Below are positions 45,306 through 57,504 of a DNA stretch of 64,000 bases, piece after piece (position 1 is the first letter of the stretch; each line of letters begins with the position of its first letter). The stretch comes from Ecdyonurus torrentis (Eukaryota; Arthropoda; Insecta; Ephemeroptera; Heptageniidae), in assembly GCA_949318235.1 (NCBI GenBank), contig OX439132.1, positions 31,073,465 to 31,137,464 of the forward strand. The letters are read 5' to 3'. The notes beneath the pieces are model-generated. The model was not told the DNA's origin. It searched no databases and was given only the letters and a program-made list of their open reading frames with translations. The position numbers and the translations under genes are program-made.

Positions 45306-46934
45306 GTATTATTATGTATATATTTTTTTGTGGTCAAAAAGGACGTGAGGTTGCAAAGAAACAGCTTTAAAAGAATATATGCATATATTATGCATTGCAT
45401 AATATATAAGATTAAATTCTATTATATATTTTTATGCTAAGCAAGAGCAAGATGAGTGTACAGCTTTATAAAAGTAGCCACCTCCCTGATTTAATACATT
45501 TTATAAATATTATGATTCAAATACATTTGCTATTGACTGATGAAGGAACAACTATGATTGTTTATGGGTGCGTACCGTATTCACTTGTGAGCGCTTAGAG
45601 TGCTGACAAAACATACCGTATCACCTCTGTCAGCGCTTCACAGCGTTTACCGAAGAGACCCGAACGGACAGCAGCTGATGCTGAGAGCCTCTGCGCGCTG
45701 CTGAAAGTAAATAGGTGAGGCGCCTCACAGAGGTCTGCTGGCGTACCGTATAATTGCTAGCGCAAAGTATCCAAATTGCTTAGAATTTGTACCGTATTGC
45801 CACAGTACTGCACAGCGCTCTCATCGAAATACGGTACGCACCCTATGTTTACTCAAAATGCGGAAAAGGAAGTGACCGGAAAAGGAAACCACGTGACGGT
45901 AAAAGTAGGAGAAAAGTTGGTGCCAGCAGCAAGCTAGGCCTGAGCTACCTCCCACTTTTACCGTCACGTGGTTTCCTTTTCTGGCACTTTCGTTTCCGCA
46001 TTTTGAGTAATCATAAGCAGTCTATTTTGAAGCCGACTATAAGCGATTTCGCTCATATCCGCTTCCGTTTCGACTTACTGCGCATGCGTAGTAAGGAGAA
46101 ACGGAAGCGGACGTGACCGAAATCGCTTATAGTCAGCCTCACAACCGTTGTTCTTTTAGTAATTGACTAGTAAAAGTCTTTTACTAGTCAATTACATTAT
46201 CTTTGAACATTTATGTAGTAGTTTATTTTATTATTATTATTATTTTTTTCTATTAGCAACTGAATGCTATATTTATATTTTTCATTCTCATTTGTAGGTT
46301 TTGAAGAATTTTTCCATTCCCTCTTTCTTATTTTGTTCATTCATGTGGTCCTGTTAATGTGAGCGTACTGTATTAGAATGCAAAATGGGAGTTTTGTGTA
46401 AGGTGCTTTGCATTCACATTCTTAAATTCGTTGTGACTTTACGCTGCAAATTTATTTTCCCCATGTAAAACAATGCTATTTCACAATTTGCTGCGCAAAG
46501 TTGTTACAAATTTAAGAATGCATCATTAGAAAATGTTAGTTACGTTTTCTTGAATTTCGAATCAATGAGATGAAAAATTAATTTCCATTCAAATTTATTA
46601 AAATTCAGTAAAACAAAATAGGTAGGAGGCTTAAAATCAGTATGCATAAACTACAGTAAAAATTTCAGCATCATGAGACAACATTTCTAGCTCAATTTAT
46701 AGCTGTGTATAATTCCTCCTATAAGAAAGTATGTAAATTAAAATAGGTAATAAAGTCCCTAATTCTAGCGTACTTTAGATCAGGGACACAAAGTCATCTG
46801 CTAACACTTTGGAAGTAGTATACATCTCTGAGCAAAAGTTTCCGAACAGATAGTTTTCTCATACAGATAGCATTGTGTGGTTGCGGGATGCCTATGCAAA
46901 TCATTCGGGAACTTTTGGCCAGAGCTGTACATAA

Positions 46935-46977
<43 letters not shown>

Positions 46978-49220
46978 ATTTACTCACTTTTGCTAGTCTT
47001 CTATTTAATATGCTTTCTTATGGGGAAATAAAATAGTTATAGTTTGGGTAAAAAATAATAATAATAAATAAAAATAAATAAATAAATAAAATAAAATAAA
47101 AATGAAAATTTTATTGACGTTTTAGCTTCTAAAATATACTGTTTTCCTGAATTTGCACCCATTTGGTTATAAATTATAATTTCATCAATTGATTTCACCT
47201 TCAGGAAAACAATACCTTAAAAAGCTCAGTCAGCATAAAAACTTCAGCATAAAAAAATTGTTTGTTATAGCTGCTTTGTTCCTCCATAAGAAAGCACGTT
47301 AAATCAAAACAGGGACACCAAGTCCTATGCTAGCTATAATGCTGTTCGTAAACCCTGTTCTCTTGCACCAAAAAATGCGCATTCCATTTGAATAACCAAA
47401 GGCGATCGTCATTTTTGGAGCAGAGAGCAGGGTTTACGAACAGCATTATAGTGTTGTTATTGTTGGGAACTGGGTTTATTTATTTTTCACTAAACCTACT
47501 TTTGCAAGTCTTCTAATAATATATTACAATGTATGATACAGGGTATCTTGTACTTTGTTTTGCATAATTCTGTCGTATGCAGGACTGTGATAATATATTT
47601 TACCAATCAAAAACTGGCGCTAAATTTGCAATAATATTCTTATGAGAAAAACACCTGCTCGATATAAATTAATATTTTCTGCTTACAGAAATCATTGATG
47701 GAAGTAAAGTCCATCAAAATAGAACCTGGTCTACAAACAAACAAAAAGGCAAAAGTTACAACCCCTGATCAGAATGCAGCTCCTCAGTTATCCCCAGAAC
47801 TACCTATCATACAAAGTTTAACAACTCAAAGTCATGACCATATCATACATGGACTCCCTGTGGAAATACGTCATCAAACCAATGATTTATTTTCTCTTGT
47901 TTGGAATAATGTTTCTGTGATTAAGCTACCTGCTCCATCGTGGGCTGTATGCAAATGCGATACAATTCATAGAGAGGTCATATTTTCCGAAATGAAATAT
48001 AGGAAAACAGATCAACCAAGATATATAGCACGACAGGTATGTGTACTGCAACTTTATTAATTATTTTGGATTTACTTGCCTACAAACCTACTTAGCAATG
48101 CAATAACTTAAAATGGGCTTTAAATTGCATATTACAGAAGGTAGAGTTAACCTAAAATTACTGCTTTAATTTGTGCTCTCCAGAGTTCCCGGAAAAATAT
48201 ATTCAGTTTCAGCACCCCCCCCCCCCCCCCTTCATTATATTATTATGTGGAATTATCAAGAAAAATTAATAAAGTGCTTATCATAACCATTAGATTGATG
48301 GCTCAAAGATGCAAAGCATTTCGTTTACAAAAGTACAGTCTAGTTGTTTCAAGACAGTGTAATTCTTCTTACTAGCTATGAGTTATTATTATTATTACTG
48401 ACTGAAAAGAAAGAAAGAAAATCAATGTTTAAAAGACATTTAAGTATACCTAGAATCTCTCATTTAACATTATCAGAAATCAGTGCAGCCGTTTCCTTAT
48501 TTTTTTTCCCCCCAACAACAAATAAGCTTTTAGAGGATAGGCATTAAAATTTTTTGTTATTTTTCTTGCTGCGATATGATGTTCAAAACTTCAAAGTTTG
48601 TGAAATAATCTATTTCTGTGATATGTCCTAAACATCCTGCTCGGGTAGTGATTAGCTCAAAATTAAGCTCTGCTTTAACATTGGATCATGTTGATATCAC
48701 TGTTTTATATAATAGAAATCTTGTTAATATTTTTTGTACTCTTGCAAAGGATTGTCTACCAAAAGTCATACATCGGTGCATCCCCCCCCCCCCCCACACA
48801 CACACTTTATGTCATATATTAATACTCCTACAATTTATGAGTAAAATACAAACAAACAAACAAATACTTCTGTTACAGGTGATCATGAGTGAAGAAAGTG
48901 ATATAGTGATATTTTTGCATGGCAAGAAATTTATGTGCAAAGAGTTGCCTCCAGTGATAGCCCAATTTGAAATTTCTGAGCCCTCTGATTTTTCAAAACT
49001 CCTCTCTTATGTGCATAATTTAGGTGCATGTTCTGGAGGACCTTATGTTTCCCAATATCCAAACTGTCAACCTAAATGTGGCGTAATAGATCAAGATAGA
49101 TGGAGACATAAACTTTGCACGTTCGTCTTCTTCCCAGGCCCAGGAGTTTTATGTGTTCACTGCTCAAAACTCTTCACAGCACTTACTAAACAATTAAAGT
49201 ATAATGCTGCAAAAAAGTAG
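44785..49220 (+). CDS. THAP-domain zinc-finger protein
   Basis: Four exons (44785-45048, 45128-45253, 47689-48036, 48879-49220) join in phase to 359 aa. A THAP zinc finger opens the protein: C7 and C12 (KCAVLNCPF), tryptophan in YEAWADVI, C63 and H66 (NICSVHF), and the closing AIPSIF box at 100-105. THAP fingers are DNA-binding modules related to the P-element transposase. The rest is not recognised: a KIEPGLQTNKKAKV segment (a possible sumoylation-type IK.EP), a tryptophan-rich central part (LFSLVWNNVSVIKLPAPSWAV) and a C-terminal PGPGVLCVHCSKLF with a CxxC pair. No transposase catalytic core is visible, so it is either a host transcription factor or a domesticated transposon-derived gene. 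Introns contain several MITEs. Confidence 0.8.
45566..45843. mobile_element. 278-bp element with GGGTGCGTACCGTATT ends
   Basis: GGGTGCGTACCGTATT at 45566 is perfectly inverted at 45828-45843. It is flanked by TAT at 45563-45565 and 45844-45846, a 3-bp duplication of the PIF/Harbinger type. The interior is GC-richer than its surroundings and has additional internal copies of ACCGTAT. It is non-coding. Confidence 0.75.
45849..46010. mobile_element. 162-bp near-perfect palindrome
   Basis: TTACTCAAAATGCGGAAA at the left is inverted at 45993-46010. The inner arms (GGAAACCACGTGACGGTAAA and its inverse) also match, leaving a loop of only about 40 bp. This would form a long hairpin. Confidence 0.75.
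46821..46929. mobile_element. Tc1-like MITE TACACCTCTGGAC, copy 1
   Basis: The ends TACATCTCTGAGCAAAAGTT and the inverse of TACAGCTCTGGCCAAAAGTT bracket about 109 bp, with TA at each border. Copies 2 and 3 are at 51068-51185 and 55281-55393. All three share the internal TTGCCTATGCAAAT-like or related sequence. It is non-coding. Confidence 0.75.
47335..47450. mobile_element. TAATGCTGTTCGTAAACCC MITE, copy 2 (THAP-gene intron)
   Basis: Near-perfect inverted ends TATAATGCTGTTCGTAAACC. It is clearly the same element as 36928-37039. Confidence 0.82.
47585..47665. repeat. Dispersed repeat, inverse copy at 62760-62845
   Basis: AAAAACTGGCGCTAAATTTG and the following TATTCTTATGAGAAAAACAC reappear inverted in the DENND1 3' flank. 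It is an uncharacterised dispersed repeat fragment. Confidence 0.6.
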
Positions 49221-49388
49221 ACCAACAATATATGAGGTCTATACAGCGATACTGTATATAGACACTGTATATATATATAATATATATAGAATAACTGTAC
49301 ATGATATATTGGTGTGCCGTTATTGTTATAATATTTCAAAATTAAAATGCTTAAATGTATGAGCGGATATATAAGCTATTTCTCTTAT

Positions 49389-49398
49389 AATAAATAAA
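49389..49398 (+). terminator. Candidate THAP-gene polyadenylation signals
   Basis: Two overlapping AATAAA hexamers lie about 170 bp after the stop codon. Confidence 0.45.
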
Positions 49399-49481
49399 AA
49401 GAAAAGAAAGAAAGAAAAAAAAAAGATACTGTTTTTGAGTTGTCTCACATGGTAATTGATTTTTCACCTATATTCTTATTG

Positions 49482-49774
49482 TATGGTAAATGTACTAGTT
49501 ATCGGCAGCTTAAGGGTCTTAAGGTTGAAATTCCCATAGTATTGTTGAGAAAAGCAGCCAAACCGACACTGCCGCAGTTATCGGCACCCCCCATTTTCGG
49601 CAGTTTATCTCGGCCCCCTTTAATGATAAAAGAGTTTGTAGGTAGTGGTATGGAAACTAGACGAAATTCTAAGGTGGTTGGTTCTAGTTAGAATCTCGTA
49701 AACTTATTACTTTCGCCGTAAAAAGAGCCTGCCGATAACTATGCGGCCTGCCGATAACTAGTACAATTACCATA
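49482..49774. mobile_element. ATAACTAGTACAATTA-family MITE, copy 2
   Basis: TATGGTAAATGTACTAGTTA at the left is matched inverted at the right end 49748-49774. TTATCGGCAG recurs twice near each end, suggesting subterminal repeats. It lies in the spacer between the THAP gene and DENND1. Confidence 0.75.
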
Positions 49775-50340
49775 ATATGCAAAAAAATAAACGGTTACCT
49801 ATGCTTTTTTAAATTCAGTTTTTTTTATCAGTTTGTATTCAGAGTATAATTTATTATAAACATCAATAAATGGGAATGAAGTTTATATATTTTTTAATAA
49901 ATTAATCAATAATATTAGTGGTGCTTGATTGCTGTCGTACATATTATTATATAGTTAATTACACTTATAGAATTCTATACTTTAAAATCACGCTTTGTTC
50001 TATTGAGTTTTATTTAATCAGATTACTATAATTTAATGCATAATTATATTCTACATGATATTAAAATTTATTTTATATGAAGAAAAATTGAAATGTCAAA
50101 AAGCAGCCTAGTAGTTTCAAATCAGGCGCTATTTGAGCGCAATTTTTGTTTTAAAATTTCTCCACAGAGAGCGCATAAGTAGTAAATGTCTGAAAAAAAG
50201 GGGTGGTGACGGTGAAAAAAAAGATTTCACTTCACTGTTCTGCTAAAAATCTCTCCTGCCAAACATGACAGGTCCAGCTGATCAATTGTGTAGATTTCAC
50301 ATTTGTTCTCATTTACAACGGTGATATTAAATGCAGTGAA
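49775..50340. other. Spacer and probable DENND1 5' leader
   Basis: AT-rich DNA, then from about 50100 more complex sequence that likely includes the DENND1 promoter and 5' UTR. No other gene is seen. Confidence 0.4.
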
Positions 50341-51915
50341 ATGGGGTCTAGAATAAGGTAAGTAATATTACATTCACCTTGACCGCATTAGTGATTTCTC
50401 ACTTGCTCGTTGTAGGAGGTCATTAAAAAAGTGATCGAAATTTTTCTTGGCATGGGGCCTTTTTTACATTTTTCATAATTTTGACGTCTTTTTTACTTCA
50501 TCACTTTTAATACATCATGCGTTTGCATTTTAGGGAAGACGTCAAACACCTTTTCGAATGTTTTTGTGAGGTAGCAAGACCACAGAACGATAAAGAAGCA
50601 TGGATAATACAAAAATTTCCCGAAACTTACAAAGATGAAGAGGTCCTCAAATCTGTGCCTAATTTTGCATATCCCTGCGAGTTTGAAAGGTAATTAATAT
50701 GTAATGTTTTTGCCTGGGCTTATGTACATATTACTGCATTTGCATACTTAAAATGAGTAAAGTACATAATGTGACAAAAAATAATTAAATGTATGCATAT
50801 GTATGTATACATACACACTGCAATTGATTGAATAGATTTTCTGTGCATAATATGCATATAACATACATATTTTATCTGATCCTGCAACCGCCAACTAAGC
50901 ATAAAAGTAATATAATATATATTATGTAATATGATACATTGTTACAAGTGTGTATGTATGTATATATCAAATTTATTGGGTATAAAATTAACGTATTGCA
51001 TTTCAGATATATTTTCTTAAAAAACAGTTCAATTTCTAGAGACAGATACTAGATACATTACAGAATGTACGCCTCTGGACAAAATTTTCCAAACAAGGCT
51101 GCTGCTGCGTTATCTCGTAAAGATAGCATAGGGTGGCTGCGGGTTGCCTATGCAAATCGTCTGAAAACTTTTGTCTAGAGGTGTATATTATATACTTATT
51201 ACAAACAGGAAGTAAGCTTGTTGACATTGAGATAATTGTATGGTAGCTATTTAACTGTGGGAACTTTTTAAAAGAATTGCCCACACCAAAGTAATGAGAG
51301 CCCTTCATTAATTACATGTTTATATATAATCTTTCCTGAATGTACATTTTTTATTATTTTATAGGTTAATTATTTTTTTTTTAATACCATTTTTTTTTCC
51401 AGCTCTATGGTCCAACACTTTACATTTGTACTGACAAGCATTGACAGCAAATGGACATTTGGTTTTTGCCGTCACGATACACGCTCTGAGACAGCCCTAG
51501 TGGTCCTAACATACCTGCCATGGAATGAGACTTTTTATAAGTATGTTCTAAAATACCCAGCAAATTATTTCCATGAGTATCCTAATAATCTCTTAACTTA
51601 AACATTTTCAGATTCCTCAACTCCATTGCAGAGCTAACTGGTGGGCCTCATGGATCTGAGTTATGGAAATTCCTAGAAATTGTATATGACAAACCTGTAC
51701 CTGACCCAGGAGGTACTGTGAAAGTACCTTATAATAATGGACAGAATGTGAGTACATACATCAAAATTATTACAATGGGTTTCATAATAATAATAAGCAT
51801 ATTTGTTTTAGTTTTATCTGATTCTTGCATACATACGCTTACAATTCAACACACGATAGTATTCACAAAAATCTATGAAAACATCATAATATCTGTATAA
51901 AACTAAAAATGAAGT

Positions 51916-51959
<44 letters not shown>

Positions 51960-54900
51960 AACATGGACCACGTTACATGTAAATTTGCAATAAGCGTGAA
52001 TTTCTTTCCCTATCTTATCATCAATTACGTTAAAAAAAATAATTAGAAAATAGTTGGTAGAGATTAGAGCACGTTGAATTGAAAATTAATAAAACGCGAA
52101 AATTCTCTAATTTAAATAGTAAATTGGGACTAGGGATGCAAATTATTCTAGCTTGCGCTATATAAAAATAGACGTTAAAAGGGATGAGGGGTATAGTGTC
52201 AATGTAAAATACGATATACCTAACATCTCACGTTCTCACATTACATCAGATGATTTATGCCTCCTCCACTACCATTTACTTTTTTGGTAGTTGAAATAAG
52301 ATTCCATTTAGTGTGGCCATGTACTGTAAAACTAATTTATATAAAATATTTTGTTTCAGAATTTTGTCTGTCACTGCCCAAATCAATTCCAGTTACCCAG
52401 TATACCAGATAATGTAAGTATATCTTTTACTTTATAAGCCGTGAATATATATGTATTGATAACTAATGATTACATATACTTTCAACAGAGAAACCTAACA
52501 GAGTACTACAGTGCTGTGGATGCTCACAACATGATGGTGATATTTGCTTCAATGCTTTACGAGAGAAGAATTATATTCACATCAAAACGCTTATCTCGGC
52601 TTAGTGCTTGTGTTCAGGCTGCTAATGCTGTACTATATCCAATGAACTGGCAGCATATTTTTATCCCTGTTCTTCCTATGGTTCTTATTGATTATTTATT
52701 AGCACCTATGCCTTTTCTAATTGGCGTACCTCATCATGTATTACAAGTAAGTTATGGTTAAATTTAAATCATACATTATTATTTATTTTTTTAATTCATT
52801 TTAGAAAATTGTGAAATAATTATTATTATGTATCAAATACTTTTAGTGACTATTCAATGAGGGAAAAAAAAAAACTTCCATTCAATTTCTAAGAATTCTT
52901 TCACCAAGATATGCTAATATAATGTATGTTGTCTTGTTCCAGAGGGTTCGAATGTCTGATTTGGGAGAAGTTGTTATTTTGGATGCAGATAATAATTCTG
53001 TAGACACACCTTTTGATGATCTGGAAAGTTTACCCACTGATGTGGTGAGTTTTAATGTACTGTATTGTACACTTGGCAGTCTGTAAATGTACCCATCAAA
53101 GTGATGCAGCTTTCTTCAGAAAATGGTCAACGCAGCTTTGCCAAATTTAACCTCGCATAACACCTGCAGCTCCATTAGTGAGGAGATGCAGGTGTTCTAT
53201 GAGGATACATTTTTCAATACTGCTGTCACTTAAGATGGCATGTTGACCATTTTCTAAAGAAAGCGGCATCGCTTTGATGGCTACAATTGGGGGAGTCTGA
53301 GTAGATATTTTTAAAGCCATTGTATCCTTAATTGTATACTCACTATCATCTCTATTCACCTATTGCCTTTTCCAATCATGTACTGAAAACTGACGGTAGA
53401 CTTTTTGGTTGAAAGTCTTGAACCTTTTTTATATTTCTAACCTGTGATTATTTATCATACCAGCAATGCTGTTTAGTAGTATATTTTAGGATCTTAATGT
53501 GCATTTGACATTTTAGGTGACATCACTACGTCGTCAGCTAAGAAACAGAGCAGCCCTACTAGGTGATGGAGTTAGCCGAGCGTTCTTACGTGCTCTTGTA
53601 CAACTGATTGGTGGCTACAGAGATGCTCTCAGGTTCTCTCAAGGTGAAAAAATCACCTTCAACTCTGATGCTTTTGTGGAATCTCGTTCTTCTTCAATGC
53701 AGCCTTTCCTTAGAAAAATGTTACAGCTTCAGATTTTTCAACAGGTAATGATAATTAGTTACCGTATTATGAAATAAATTTGTGAAAGTGTTTTATTGTT
53801 ATTTTTTTAATTAAGATTCATAAATAATATTGCTATCTACTTCTATTATTATTATTAGTTTTCATTGTTTTTACGTTGTTACGTTTAACTGTAAATTGTT
53901 GAGGGATTTGTTCCTCAGGCTACTGATTTTTTTGTAACTATAAATGTTTGTTTCCAGTTCATTGAGGAGCGCCTGGACATGTTGAACTCTGGTCTAGGAT
54001 TTTCTGACGAGTTTGAGCTTGAAGCTTGTAATTACTCAGACAAATCAAGCTCTCGACTAAAGCAGCAATACAAGGAGTGGGCAAGCACCATGAAAAAGGA
54101 AGGCAGTGCTTTCTTCAAGAGTGTGAAGAGCAAGGTTTGCATTGAAACCCCTCTATTTGGGTGCAACCTCATTCATTCTATTGTTTGGTCATAATTAAAA
54201 AAAAAAAAAAAAAAAATACTAGATACACTATCTTGCATTTAAAAATTATCTCAATTAAAAAATAAAATAAAAGATATACGGTTCAAATATAAGTCAAATG
54301 AGAGATATTTTTTGAGAATATTTGTCATTATTGTAACAATTAATACTTATTTATTGTTTTTGTTCCACTACGTTGAAGGTATTCAATATTTTTTATTTTT
54401 TTTATAATGACTAACTCATTGGGTACTATAATTTTTCTTAACTTATCTAATCAAGATCTTTTGATTTTTCATGACTAAATATAGAATTTATGAGGTTTGT
54501 GTTGTCTAAAAATAGAAAATTGCAAGGCGCTAAAATTTTTAATGTTACTTTTATTTTTATTTGGGTTTCCATATTTAATATGCATGAAATAAATCAACTA
54601 AATAAATAAATACTGCTAGTTGTACCTAGTACATAAACAAAAGAAATAAATTAAATGGGATTGTGATGCATTTAAAATAAACATTTTTCTTTTTTCATTT
54701 ATTCTGCTTATTAGAATGCCTGGTGTTTTAGTTGCTTTATTTTTTTCACAGGCTAATCCAGCAGTCAAGTCTGCAGTTAAAAGTGTAAGTATTTCATTCT
54801 CGCAAGCGCTTTTGCAGAAAATGGCACATATTTTACGATATTTGTTGCTCAATTATGTTTTTAATTTTGCACATTGGGTATTTGCACAAACAATGTGGGA

Positions 54901-57257
54901 TTGTTTATATGTCTTTTAAAAAGCACCATTATTTTATATTGGGGTCTTGCTTTTAATAATATCTCTATTGTACTTTTTGTATGGAGCTACTTTAGAAGGT
55001 AATATTTTATAGAATTCATTTTTTGCAAAATTTCTAAATTTGATACACAAACATACAGATTTCCAAGTCAGTCTATAACTTTAAACTTTAACTTATAATA
55101 TTTTATTAAAAAAATTATTAAGTATTATTTTGCTATTGACTAATAAAGGGACATCTGTTTTGAGGCCCACTTTTAAGCGAGTTCGGTCACATCTGCTTCC
55201 ATTTCTACTTACAGTACATTGAAACAGAAGCAGATGTGAGTGAAATTGCTTAAAGTCCGCCTCAAAACAGTTGTACACCGTACACCTCTGAACTAAAGTT
55301 TCCAAACGATTTGTATAGGTAACCCGCCATTGCACTATGCTCGAATGCAGCGGCTTCCACTGCCCTGTTCAGGAACTTTTGTCCAGAGTTGTACCTGTAT
55401 TAGTCAATCAAAATCAATATATTTCAAGTTTCCATTTTATCTAGATATTAAATTACTGGTGACTCACGAGATTATTGTGAACTAACCATAAGAATTAGGG
55501 TATTCAATGAACTGGGATTACAGGTGAAGGAGCGAGGTAAGGAGGTGAAAGAAAGAAGTCGCAGTGCATACAAAGGAATCAGATCACGTCTACGACAAGG
55601 TGGTGACCATGTGGTGGATCACCATGGAGGTAGTAGCAGCAGCAATAGCAGTCTGACGGGGGCAGGAGTATTGCCAAGTAAACCTCGCTCTGCCCCAGCT
55701 TCACCTACTGCAGCTCCGAGACGTCCCAGGGCCTTTCCTGACTCCAAGCTGCCTGTCACTGCTACCAAGTCATACAGGAGACCTACAACAGACCAAAGGT
55801 AAGTTCAGTGTCTTTTCATTATTACTGTTGCAGAAGATTAGATATATTTAAATAGTAATGATCAGACTTGGCCATGAGCGACTTGTTTGAGCGACGCTCA
55901 TGTGAGCGCGCTCATTTTTTTTTAGTTGAGCGTGAGCGCGCTCTTTTTTGAAAATATGAGCATGAGCGTGAGCGCGCTCATTTTAAATGAGTTGAGCGAC
56001 ACGCTCATCCCTTACTCACTCGCTCTTTTTTTTTTCCCCCCCCTTTATGTTTTCATGTTGTAATGTAAAAGCTCTCAAGTAGAATCTACCTGCTTGTGAT
56101 ATTGTTTACCAAACCAAAACACCTGGCTATTATTTACAATAAATAACAATACTTGACTTGTTGTTTGATTCTTGATTCAATACAAAGTTCGAGATGGAGA
56201 CAATTTTTAGGTTAATTAAAATGAAGGTTGACAATTATCAAGACTTACTGCTGATATTATATATTATTATTTGTTAATCATTTAACTATTATAACTTATA
56301 ACAAAGTGATGTAAATATAGGTTCAGAAGTGTACATTATTATATTTTCAATAATTTTTGTATATAATTTTGATTCCATCATAAAATTTAATATGCACATA
56401 CAAACATGTGCAATTTTTTTTAGAGTGGTTCCATGACTAATCATTGATTGACATTAATAATAAAAAAAAAGCAAATTTTTTTATCCACTTATTATTTATT
56501 AATAAAAATTATTTTTTAATTAAAACTTAGTAAAAAAAACTCGATAACACAACCATATTATGTTTGCATTTTATAATATTTTATACAGAAGTGCATGATA
56601 TATATAATTTATTGTATTATTATTTTTATGTAATTTTAATTACATAACTTAACAAATAAGTATAGAAACTCATATACTTGACGCTTACGTTTTAATGAGA
56701 AGTTTGTGTTATTATTGTTTTTATTATTATTTTGTTTAAATGTTCTACCTAGTCCTCTTCTGTATATAAATCACTATACGTATAAATTAAAAGCTCCAGT
56801 TTAAAAATTCATTTAAGTATAATATTGTGTGTGTATAATATATGTATGAGCGACAAATGAGCGCGCTCAAAAAATTTATGAGCGTGAGCGTGAGCGCGCT
56901 CATTTGCAAAATCATGAGCGAAAGCGTGAGCGCGCTCATTTACGTGAGCGTGAGCGATGAGCGTGAGCGCGCTCATTTTAAAAGAGCGCTGGCCAAGTCT
57001 GGTAATGATAAATAGTAAAGAACTAACAAAAATAAATGTATTAAAAAAAAATCCCCATAACGTTGTTATTTATGGTTGCTTCCTTACTTCATTGTTATAA
57101 TTCATAAATAAAAACTTATATAAATGCAGATTTAAAATATTTTCCTATGTTGTGATACTGTCAAACATGAAAGTGACAAAAGTCGATTTAATCTAAAAAT
57201 AGGCTTCTGTCATTCTTATCTTCAAAAAAGTACTAAGCTTTTTTAAGGCTCCTGATT

Positions 57258-57299
<42 letters not shown>

Positions 57300-57461
57300 T
57301 TAATGATTATTTGTTGCTCTATATTTTTAATTGTTCTGATTTTCAATGAAGAAAGCAGTCAGTGAATCATAGTGATATCATTTTATTGCTTGAGCAAAGT
57401 CAACTTCCAAAAAGATAATAAAAGATAATGCAGCATGTGATGATGTCATTGACATTGTAAC

Positions 57462-57504
<43 letters not shown>

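Larger units (their letters stand above)
45534..46175. mobile_element. Nest of at least three MITEs in a THAP-gene intron
   Basis: The outer element begins ATTGACTGATGAAGGAACAAC and ends near 46175 with the inverse (GTTGTTCTTTTAGTAATTGAC). It contains the palindromic core 46025-46145 and is interrupted by a 278-bp element (45566-45843) and a 162-bp palindrome (45849-46010). The outer family is the one seen at 8363 and 55145. Confidence 0.65.

Noticed and set aside
48618..48878. Frame upstream of the last THAP exon (MICPKHPARVV...)
   Set aside because: It is intronic: contains a CA/CCC simple repeat and lies before a clear acceptor at 48878; the preceding exon joins in phase at 48879.
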